Shown: positions 55,701 to 64,000 of the stretch, in pieces
Numbering within the stretch: position 1 is the stretch's first letter
How the letters are laid out: every line of letters begins with the position of its first letter
From: Desmodesmus armatus
Lineage: Eukaryota > Chlorophyta > Chlorophyceae > Sphaeropleales > Scenedesmaceae
Reading direction: 5' to 3'
Length of the DNA: 64,000 bases
Assembly: GCA_007449985.2 (NCBI GenBank)
Contig: VIIQ02000786.1
Location: 62,001 to 126,000 of the forward strand
The notes under the pieces: model-generated
What the model saw: the letters and a program-made list of their open reading frames with translations, nothing else
Database searches by the model: none
Told to the model about the DNA's origin: nothing
Made by a program: the position numbers and the translations under genes

Positions 55701-58341
55701 ACACAAGTGGTTGCTTGCAACGTTGGGTGGTGCTCTGCACAAAGTCACTAGCCTAGTGGGGGTTATAGGACTCACGGGACCTTGCGGCGCTCTGCAGCCT
55801 TCTTGGCTTCTTTGCCACCCCCCGCCAGCTGCAGCTTCTGGAAGGCCTTGGCTCGCAGCGCCTTGAACTCAACCTTGCCGCTGACCGCAAAGTGGCCAGG
55901 CACACCCTGCATCGTGAAGCGAATCACCTGCGCACACGGAGAACACGTGCACAAAATGGGGAATATATTAGGGAGTGGCGTGTACAGTCAATTGTGCAAC
56001 CAGCCAGAGGGTCAGTGGGCGTATAAAGCTGTTTGCGTTGGCTCGCAGCGCAGCGCCTTGAACTCGACCTTGCCACTGACCGCAAAGTGGCCAGGCACAC
56101 CCTGCATCGTGAAGCGGATCACCGGCACATTTGTAAAACACACGAACACCACATGTATGAACACAGGGAGAAATTGCCTGCAACCAGCCACTGGGTCAGA
56201 GGGCGCATGAAGCAGTTGCCTTGGCGCGCCCCTCCTAATGTCCGGGGGCACTGTCCACCTTGCCGATGACCGCACAGTGCCCAGCACACCTGAATTACCA
56301 CCTGCACACGAAGCAAACCACCTGCACAACACAGGCAACAGTGTGTACGTGCACAGGGCATGCACAACATATGTAGAGTGATGTAAAAGCCAGCAGGTGG
56401 GTCTGTAATCTCTGGCAACGAGTCAGCGATTGTGTATGAACAAGGCATACGTACGCATGTACCTACGCATGCACCCACCTTTGGCCCATCGCTGCTGTTC
56501 TCCATCTTGTGCGCGATAACCTTGTAGAGACCCTCATAGGTAAACACTGGGGGCTTGCCAGGCCGGCCCCTGAACACCCGCACAGGCGTGCCCGTCGCGT
56601 AGTTCTGCATCAGTGCTGCGTTTTGGGCGTATGTGTAGCTCTGGTCTTTGACCTGCAGACAGTACATGCATATTACAAGTGTGGGGTCCTAAGTTGCAAA
56701 ATGACCAGACGCTGTCAACGCTGTAAGCCACAGGGCCGCCGCAAGCAGCAAGGCAAGTGAAGACCCTTGAGCCAACAGCTCAGAATCAGTGCTGTGTCAA
56801 GCCTCAAAGCTGCTGCATTCACTCACTCGTCACCCTGCAGCAGTTGACAACCAGCGCAGTACCCAGCACACCGAGCACGGGCAGGACCCGAATGGAGCGA
56901 TCCAAGCTGCACACCTGGCTCATGTGTAACACAGAGCAGCGCATGGGTGCCTACTAAGGCTGGATATTGCTGATTGGGCCACCCACCTGCTTATTGTGCT
57001 TGTCCTGGCCTCCTGCCCCAGTGTACACAAAAATGTCGCCCTTGTCTTCGTTGTCCTTGTAGCCACCAGACATGCTGATGGAAACAGCACCAGATGTGAA
57101 GTCCTTCCTGCAGATAACAATAAATCAACGCAACGACGATAATCAGTAATCAATTGAAAAATGATAAAGATAACATGCAAACAGGACTCGCAGTTGCAAC
57201 TGCTGTGCTGCGATATGACGCATGTGCTGACTGCATGGCTACTCCTACCATACATCACTCTCTCTATCTACTTCCAAGATGCATGCCCGCTGCAAGCAAC
57301 CAGTTCGACCCCTGCAACTGCTTCCTCAAATTTCACCGAGGAAGAACTGCTGCAGGACAACCCCCCCCCCCTCTTGCATGCCTGCCCAACATGCTGACCT
57401 GTCGTCAATGCCACTCATCATCTGGCGACAGCCAAGGTCACAGCGTAGAGATCACATCACACGCCAGAGCATGCAATACAAAACAAGTCGCAGCACAGCA
57501 CAACACACGATGCAGCATCGGACACAGGGCACAGCAACACAGCTCACATGCAGAGCAGGGCATATGAGGTGACATATAGCAGTGCAGGTTGGTCATAATT
57601 CATACGGGCACAATCACAGATGCACATTCACAGAGATGCAAACTGTGCAAGCTACTGCTAGCAGTCATCATGGTGCTGCTTGAGTTCAAATCATGCAGCC
57701 CCGACAACCAACCTTTCCATGCAGCCCCAGCACTGACAGCTCCCCTTTGCCAGCAAACACGTCACCAACTGCCACACCAGGCACGTGTCCATACACGCCA
57801 GCACGTGCCCGGTCCCCAAGCTCCTCCTTGACTTCCTTGGCAGCCGTCATATCTGCCTTTGCTGCCTGGAACCATCAACAAACGAACATGTGTTTGAATA
57901 TGAAAGTAGGTCTGCACTGTACTCTGGCATGCATGACACACATGTACGCTTTGAGTCTATTACAACGAGATTAAACAAAACTTTGAGGAGTCGCTCTAGA
58001 TCTAGCATGCATGGCATGCAGACACCTGCTCCGAGGTTACACAGTGCAAGCCAGATGCATGCCACCACGGCATCATGGCAGACCACAGCTTGTGCTGTTG
58101 TGACAGCAAGCATATATGCATCGTAGTGCTGCTGCTGTACAAGGTGTTTCAGATCAGAAGAGCCATGCACCATACTGACCTTCTGCCTTGTGTACTCCTG
58201 CATGATTTCTCTGTACCTCTGCAGTATAGCTTCATTCTCTGCTTTGGCAGCCTTGAACGCTGCTTGGCCTGGCACGCAGCTTTTGTCAGTGAGGGAGGCA
58301 GTGGCAGCACCAAAGCCTTCTGGAGGTCCTCCATCCTCCAT
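49701..58341 (-). CDS. SUVH-type histone H3 lysine methyltransferase, copy B (intact, 17 exons, 626 aa)
   Basis: Expected to bind methylated DNA (SRA) and methylate H3K9 in chromatin. Exons: 58341-58180, 57865-57713, 57421-57399, 57107-56987, 56652-56479, 55927-55776, 55499-55373, 55062-54920, 54155-54068, 53542-53420, 52805-52764, 52435-52335, 51913-51800, 51142-51073, 50678-50602, 50331-50229, 49808-49701. Every junction is in phase and the total is 1,881 nt. SRA (about residues 70-210) has GHVPGVAVGDVFAGKGELSV, MMSGIDDRKDFTSG, GGYKDNEDKGDIFVYTGAGG and FTYEGLYKVIAHKMENSSDG. Pre-SET starts at VPIPVWNDVDD and has cysteines in CKVKCGIK, GECPYN, ACGLFECPPGC and SLCRRNRVV, fewer than the classical nine. 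SET has GKGWGCRCSVDLPGG, ARFLNHSCDPNC and SELTYDYGSLY. Post-SET is CNCGAHNCRGWL. The first Met (MEDGGPPEGFG) has no long Ala-rich leader, unlike copy A. Introns hold exon-edge duplicates, AT-rich patches and hairpins. Confidence 0.85.
51181..51275. repeat. AT-rich patch in SUVH-B intron
   Basis: About 95 bp of almost pure A/T in an otherwise GC-rich window. Similar patches occur at about 51935-52025 in the same gene, and at about 23385-23470, 21490-21535 and 21840-21890 in introns of copy A. Confidence 0.8.
51563..51607 (-). repeat. Duplicated 3' edge of a SET exon
   Basis: Reads EDKAGGRGSYPDR followed by a gtgggg donor. It copies the end of the exon 51913-51800 (EEKAGLRGKDPDR, gtacgg donor) about 240 bp downstream in gene direction. 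Confidence 0.6.
54160..54325. repeat. Direct duplication with TGACAGCTGTCA palindromes
   Basis: A block of roughly 75-90 bp is repeated head-to-tail in the intron upstream of the exon 54155-54068. Each copy has the perfect 12-bp palindrome TGACAGCTGTCA (54177-54188 and 54249-54260) and a GCAACATGCACCAAC end. Confidence 0.75.
54425..54464. repeat. Perfect 16-bp-arm hairpin within a GGCCATGTA-rich block
   Basis: GGCGCGGTACATGGCC (54425-54440), an 8-nt loop, then its exact reverse complement (54449-54464). Further GGCCATGTA motifs occur at about 54340, 54373 and 54541. It lies in the SUVH-B intron between 54920 and 54155. Confidence 0.85.
56041..56300 (-). repeat. Two extra copies of the exon start VIRFTMQGVPGH
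   Basis: The working exon starts at 55927 (VIRFTMQGVPGHFAVSGKVE). Upstream in gene direction the same acceptor-side piece recurs at 56123-56041 (protein nearly identical for 25 codons) and, strongly degraded, at about 56300-56252. A degraded copy also precedes the equivalent exon of copy A (about 23893-23851). Confidence 0.75.
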
Positions 58342-60609
58342 GACCCCTGCCGGCTGCTCTTGGTGAAAGATCTTGCGTCTGACAATTCACAGTCGTGTTT
58401 GAATCTGAAGTAGCAATTGGGCCACTGCCGTGTTCTGGCCCGTTGGCACAGCAGGCAGCATGCTGCTGCAGAGCATACGGCTGCAGGCGGGATCGACAAA
58501 CTTCACAGAGCAGAGTGCTTACTTCAGCGTTTCCTTGAAACTAACAAAGGTTTGCTGGCTGCCCTGCAGTGAAAATTCACAAGGCGATACCGATCTAGAT
58601 CGGTCACTCCTGTGGCTTTTCAAATTGGCACGGCGTCAGTCAAGTTGTACAAGCTTAACAAGCTTGGCCACAAGGAAGAATTGCATGATCGATTGTAAAT
58701 GCACACGGGAGTGCCAGGCTGGTGACACAACAGCTGTAGGTGGCAACATTGCAGGGGGGAATTCCCAGCTTCGCAGCTAAGCAGGGACTATGGTTGATCT
58801 GCAAGGGACTAAAGGTGGATGTACGCTACAAGTTGCGAGAGCAAAGAACCGCAGTTCTTGGGCCAGCTGGCCCTTGGCTGGCCCGGCCAGGGCGCCCTGC
58901 AGTTATGCAGGGCCTCATGAGGCTGGTGTGCTGAGTCCCCCCCCCCTCCCCCTTCCTCCCGCTGCTGCTCATGTCGCCTCAATGAGGGCTGCACATGGTC
59001 TTTCACCCTAAACATCTGCGATGCTCCACTGCCATCTACAGAGGCAGCCTAGGCCCGGCCCATCTGTTCTGTACAGCCCTGACTCAGGGAGCCGTCTTAC
59101 AGCCAGCAGCACGTGTGGCTTCAACAACCCTGCTCGCTCTCAAACACCACCCTCAGGCGGCCACTACAATGCCACAAACCTCTTTGCACACTTGTTTGTT
59201 TTCAAATGCAGGTATAACCGTTGTAGCTGCAAGCAATGAGTCAAGTTCCTGCCAAGCACAGCAGGTGGCCTGCAATCACTAGTTGCTTGGTGCAATTACA
59301 TTTTCTGCATCTCCTGCCCTTCCTTTCTCACACTGGCTTGGAGAAGGGTGTGCAGAGTAGTTGATTCGCGCGTGCAATGAGTGTAGCTGTTGAGCACGTG
59401 CTGTCCAATGAACCACTGCACAGGTACCAAGACATGCCCCGTGTTGCTGCGTCGTGACCTTCGCAGCGTAAACCCCACTCACAGTGACCCGCACATACGG
59501 GAGTTTGATTAAAATCCCGAATAACACCAGGCACTGGGCTGCTGCCTTGTACCACATCACACCAAGTGCAACAGCAGCGGCGTCCAAAGTTTATCCTGTT
59601 GACAAACCGAAGCTGCCAGGAAGGCTTGAGGGACATTGTGCAGCTCAATTGAGCTGTACATCAAACTCTGCTGCCAGTGGTGATGACTGGCGGCATGCAG
59701 TCAGGCGGCCGCATGAGTACAGTGCTGCATTGTTGACGCTTGCCACTAGCCCCTAACTGCAGCCACTACTATTTCACTGGATTAGGACCTCGCCTGATCG
59801 CCCTTTCAGGAGCCAGACAAGGCTCACGGGGCATGAAGCACTCAAGAGATACACAAACGAGGTGAAACAATGCCACTTGCAGATCCCCTCCAAATAGCAA
59901 ATCAGCACGTCCCACTTGCAAGTCTCTAACCTATTTCAGCACACAACACCTCACCACTGACATCACACGGGTCACCTTGTCACCGGAAAAAGCAACAAGC
60001 CTATCTTACACAAGGCCCTGCACAGGTTCATGCACCATCAGAGGACACCCCAGCACCAAGCACATCATGCGCATGGCGGCGCCTTGCGCCAGAATCTGGC
60101 TGCCAGCACTGCGTTGTACCACTGCTTCAGGCGATGCTTTACGCTGACGGGACCGAACACAACAATACAAGCTAGGATTAGCCATGCACATTGCCCAGCA
60201 GGTACATCATGCAGCATGTCAAACTGCTCTGGCATAGCACACTGGGCCCCCACCCATCATCATGATGGGTGTGCACACTGCCTACCAGGCACTGACTTTG
60301 CCTGTGCGCAGCGTCATGCTGTAGTGCCATTGTGTGGCTAAGTCAGCCACAACATGCCAGCAGTGGTGCAGCACCAAGCACAAAAACATGCACAAAGGCT
60401 GAACACATGCTCCAGCCTTCAATTAGTGCTGGCTGGCCAATAAAACAGCGCGTCCTCCAACCCCGGGCAATGCACACGAGCATGCACTGCTGACAGATGT
60501 CACTGACAAAGGCCGCAAAGTTTGCGGCATGGCCAGCCGACCACATTCTGCGGGTCAGGTCACCCAGCCTGCCTGGTGATCACGGCAGCAGTGTTAGGCC
60601 GCCAAGGGA
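58342..60609. other. Upstream region of SUVH-B, with a possible small membrane-protein gene
   Basis: Mostly nothing I can support. On the minus strand, two blocks join in phase 0: about 59590-59483 (WYKAAAQCLVLFGILIKLPY, gtgagt donor) and 59415-59296 (after ctgtgcag: WFIGQHVLNSYTHCTRESTT, ending KEGQEMQKM and stop). They could be the last exons of a membrane protein. A hydrophobic block at 60253-60065 (CAWLILACIVVFGPVSVKHR) might belong upstream. No family is recognised. Confidence 0.25.
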
Positions 60610-63600
60610 TCATCTCAGTGCCAGCATCGCGGCAGCGGCAAGCAGATCATCCAGGTCTGGAGCAAATGCCTCTGCGGGTGCTGCTGCTGCTGCCACGACT
60701 GCCTCCGCAGGTGCTGCTGCTGCTGCTGCTGCGGCAACTGCCTCAGCAGGTGCTGCTCCTGCTGCTGCTGCTGCGGCAACTGCCGCAGCAAGTGCTGCTC
60801 CTGCTGCTGCTGCTGCGGCAACTGCCTCAGCAGGTGCTGCTCCTGCTGCTGCTGCTGCTGCTGCGGCAACTGCCTCAGCAGGTGCTGCTGCTGCAGCTGC
60901 TGCCACAACTGCTGCTGCTGCTGCTGCTTTATCAGGTTCTCCCGCAGCTGCTGCTGGCATCTCAGCAGGTGCTGCTGCCTCGGCTGCAGCAAAGGATGAC
61001 TGCCCTGCTGCTGCATTGGCCGCAGCAGAAGAAGACTGCCCTGCTGTTGCCTCAGCAGCACCGTCAAGGCTGGTGGAGCCCGCATCAACATCTCCAAGCT
61101 GCTGGAGCTGCAGGAACTGCTTCTTGCGGTTGCGGGGCACGTTGCGTCTGCCTGGTGCTCCTTCTGCACCATCCCCGGCCTGCATGCCGTCTGCTCCTGG
61201 TGCTGGGGCACCTGCTGCTGGCGCTGCTGCTGCTGCTGCTGCTGCCGGGGTTGCTGCTGCTGGTGAAAGCGGCAGTGTTGTTGCTGCTGGGGGCACTGAC
61301 TGTGTTGCTGCTGCCGCTGGCAGCAGCTGTGTTGCTGCTGCTGCTGATGATGCAGCCATGGGCATCATGCCGAGCTCTGCCTGCGCCGCACCACCCCGGC
61401 TGATGCCAGAGCCCACAGACATGCTGGCAATGGCCGCTGCCGGCAGGGCAGCACTATCTGCAGCTGCTGCAACTGGGTCAAGCCCAGCGCTGTGCTGAAG
61501 CAGGCTCAGGTCAATGCTGCTGCTGTTGCCGAGCCAAGAGGACTCTTTGTGCATCTGCAACGCAACATCTTCATAGGAGTTGTCCCCAGCTGCAACCATT
61601 GCTGCCAACAGTGCCTCTGAAGACATGGCTAGTGGTTCTGACCCAGGGCTGGTGTCACCCAGCGGCATGCTGGCTATGGCAGCCGCTCCACCACCGCTTG
61701 CGGCCGCTGCAAGCACGCCCTCGTCGCTACCACTACGCAGCAAGGATGGCTGGATGCTGCTGCTGCCAGGCTGCTGGTGTTGCGTGCTTGCCGGAGCACC
61801 GCCAGCATTGCCGGGAGGCTCCACTTCGGTTGCCCCAACCCCACTACTGCTGGCATCAGAGTGACCCTGCCCAGGATTGCCTGCAAGGCGCCAAGAGCAA
61901 CAAACATCCACCAGCATATGGTCAGCCAGGGGCAACCTGAAGCTTGCCTGTCGTGTCTCACATGTGAGGTTGTGAACCCCGAGAAACACAAGAGAAATGA
62001 CTTGCAAGCGATGATGCACCACAAAGTGTTTGGGCCTTCTTTGCTGCTGACAACCAACCCAAACGTGCCTAACATGATCTCATACATAGGTGACCTTTGC
62101 GATGCTATGCTGTCAGGCACTTGTCCCCCACCTGCATGGTGTGTTCCTCCCAAGTGCTCCCCGGCTGAAGGCAGTGCTAGCAGCCTCAGGCTGCTGCTAG
62201 AAGGCACCTCAGCGCTGAGCAGGGCACCGGGCCCTGGGCAAGGCAGCATGATGTCTGCTGCACCATAGTAGCATGCAGCTGCAGCAGGTGCACCCTGCAT
62301 GCTGGAGTTGTGCAGCGGGGCTGCCTGGTTGCTCTGGGCGCCTGCTGCTGCCCGTGCCACCCAGCTGGCTGCCTCGTCCTGTGCTGCTGCAGCCTTGTTT
62401 TGCGCAGCAGCCAGCTGCTGCCTTGTCTCTGACAGCTGCTGCTGCAGTCGAGCCAGTGCCTGCTGGTTAGCTGCTGCTGCTGCCCTCGCTTGCGCAGCGT
62501 CAGCAGCAGAAGAAGCCGCAGCAGCATCCTTATCGGCCAACGCACCACGCATGGCTGCCAGTTCAGCCTTGGCTGCCTGCTCCTTTGCGGCTGCTGCTGC
62601 CTGCTGCTGCCTGGCTTGCTCTGCTGCTGCAGCACTTGCTGCAGACAGGGCCGCCGCCTCCTTAGAAGCTAGCTTCTCTGCATTTGCCGCTGACTGCTGG
62701 GCAGCATGCAGCTGCGCCTGCAACTGCTGCTTCTCCTTTACGGCCACTACTGTCGCTGCTTTGGCATTTGCCACCTGCTGCTGCAGCTTCTCTGCCTCCT
62801 GCTTTAAAGCAGCCTTGGCTGCTGCCTCACGAGCAGCAGAGGCAGCCACATCAGCCTGGCTTTTCTCTAGCTGCTGCCGTAGGTCCTGAGTCTGCAGCAG
62901 CTGTTGCTGTGACTCGTGCCTCGCTGTGCGTAGCTCAGCTTTGAGCTTCAGCACACGCTCCTTTGCTGCTGCTGCAGCCTGATCACTTGCAGCACGTGCT
63001 CGCTGTGCAGCCAGCAACTGCTGCTGCAGGCGCTGTGCTTCCTGCTGCACAATCCGCAGCCGGCGCTTGACTGCAGCAGTAGCAGCGGCAGCTCTCCTAC
63101 ATCCGACGTAGCCCTTCAGCAAATACTTCTGCTTAGTAGCCTTCTTGGCAGCAGCAATGGCTGCTGTGCCTGTAGCCACCAGCTGCTGCTGCCGTGCAGC
63201 TCCTGCTGCCCTTACGTCCTGCAGCTCCTGCTGTGCTGCTTGCCGCCCTGCTGCCAGGTCCTGCTGTGCAGTAGCCAGCTGCTGCCGTACAGTAGCTAAA
63301 TCCCGCTGCGCATCTGCCAGCTGCTGCCCTCCAGCAGCCAGCCGCTGCTGCTGACGCTGCACAGTCTGCTGCGCCGTGCGAAGCTGCTTCTTTAGACGAA
63401 TTGCTTTGCCTTGCGCAAGCTGGCGGCGGCGCTCAGTGGCTGCCGCTTGCTGCTGTTGGTGTTGCTGCAGACGCTGCACCTCCTCCTGCAGTTGCTGCAG
63501 TTGTTGAGCGTGCAGCTCATCAACAGTATCACCTGCGCGCCTGCGCTTGGTGCGCAGAGCTTCCTCGCTCTCCTCCTCACCCCGTGGCCGCTTGCGGTTG

Positions 63601-63989
63601 GGGCGTTGCGCGGCACCGGCTGCGCCGTCGTTTGTCGCAAGAACTTCTGCCAGCAGCACACTAGCAGCGGCACCCTCGGGCGCATGTGCTTGCTGCACAG
63701 CAGCAGCACGCTCGGGCGCATCTGCCTGCAGCACAGCAGCAGCACCCTCTGCATGCAGTGCTGCGGTAGCGTCCCCAGCCGCACTCGTGCCGACAGATGA
63801 GGGAGTTGCACTGCTGCCTGTCTGTATGCTTGCTGTGTGCTGCCCAGCACCTGCAGCTGCATCAGGCGCGGCAGAGGCACGGTCAGCAGCTTGTCCAGTG
63901 GCAGCTGCATCAGCGATGCTGGCAGCTGGAACTGCAGCGCTGTGCGCAGCCTGTCCTGAGGCAGCAGCAGCAGCAGCAGCAGCGGCCAT
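60610..63989 (-). CDS. Nuclear-type coiled-coil protein with Ala-rich C-terminus (about 1,042 aa)
   Basis: Function unknown. Exons 63989-62132 and 61880-60610 join in phase 1 (G/GC gives Gly, HHAGNPGQGHSD). After an Ala-rich lead comes a strong bipartite basic signal (RPNRKRPRGEEESEEALRTK, then RRR), so nuclear import is likely. Residues about 155-540 are Gln/Ala/Leu/Arg heptads without prolines, a long coiled coil resembling bacterial- or plant-type filament proteins only in composition. The second exon is disordered with a basic stretch (RRNVPRNRKKQFLQLQQLGD). It ends in seven or so irregular repeats of PAEAV plus poly-Ala, from tandem GCAGGTGCTGCT-type units at about 60655-60905, closing with FAPDLDDLLAAAAMLALR. 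The start at 63989 is the first Met in frame, but the window ends 11 bases further on, so the true start may lie outside. Confidence 0.65.
60655..60905 (-). repeat. Tandem PAEAV/poly-Ala coding repeat
   Basis: Seven or so units of 33-42 bp, in-frame, encoding PAEAVAAAAAAAGA-type repeats at the C-terminus of the coiled-coil protein. Unit length varies in steps of three bases, as expected when slippage is filtered for frame. Confidence 0.8.
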
Positions 63990-64000
63990 GCTGCTGGGTG

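Noticed and set aside
60497..62889. Long plus-strand Ala-rich frames (333 and 293 codons) over the coiled-coil gene.
   Set aside because: Antisense of GCT/GCA repeats; the minus strand has the NLS, heptads and a phase-consistent splice.
1..64000. tRNA, rRNA or other structured RNA genes.
   Set aside because: No tRNA box A/B pair, rRNA stretch or snRNA-like motif was convincing by eye; a covariance-model scan would be needed to exclude small ones.

Overview
This is nuclear DNA from a eukaryote, most likely a chlorophycean green alga of the Haematococcus/Chlamydomonas type; no marker gene fixes the species. The basis is a moderately GC-rich sequence, many short exons with GT-AG introns, pervasive CTG/CAG (poly-Ala, poly-Gln, poly-Ser) tracts, pentanucleotide and tetranucleotide microsatellites, and algal-type LRR, GT92-like and SRA-SET genes. 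I saw no operons, CRISPR arrays, rRNA or tRNA. All gene models are my own hand-made splice models.

Left part (1-17 kb). The 3' end of an unidentified gene with an Ala-rich C-terminal membrane-like helix (to 690) is followed by a multi-exon LRR gene with single-base frame breaks (about 1594-5867). Next come a leftover LRR unit, an ELYS/HOS1-like C-terminal gene (6182-7926), a minus-strand SET plus coiled-coil gene (9150-11959) and a minus-strand TPR gene with a C-terminal membrane helix (14289-about 15640).

Middle (17-32 kb). A minus-strand SUVH-type histone methyltransferase (SRA, pre-SET, SET, post-SET; copy A, 17396-27023) has two apparent one-base frame breaks and an unusual number of tandemly duplicated exon edges. 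Beside it is a tyrosine-recombinase element (27523-29779) bounded by identical 35-bp direct repeats, whose intron holds a piece of a non-LTR retrotransposon.

Right part (32-64 kb). A 2,914-residue intrinsically disordered protein is encoded on the minus strand (31856-41380). It is followed by a J-domain protein (43227-44711), a plus-strand GT92-like glycosyltransferase (45120-47866), and a second SUVH gene (copy B, 49701-58341) whose 17 exons all join in phase (626 aa). A nuclear-looking coiled-coil protein (60610-63989) closes the window.

The most distinctive signal is structural. At many exon borders, in the LRR gene and both SUVH genes, a fragment carrying one splice site and part of the exon is tandemly repeated next to the working exon. 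This creates decoy or alternative splice sites, and in one case an in-frame 66-nt cassette. Three SET-domain genes in 64 kb, two of them paralogues about 31 kb apart in the same orientation, make this a chromatin-modifier cluster.
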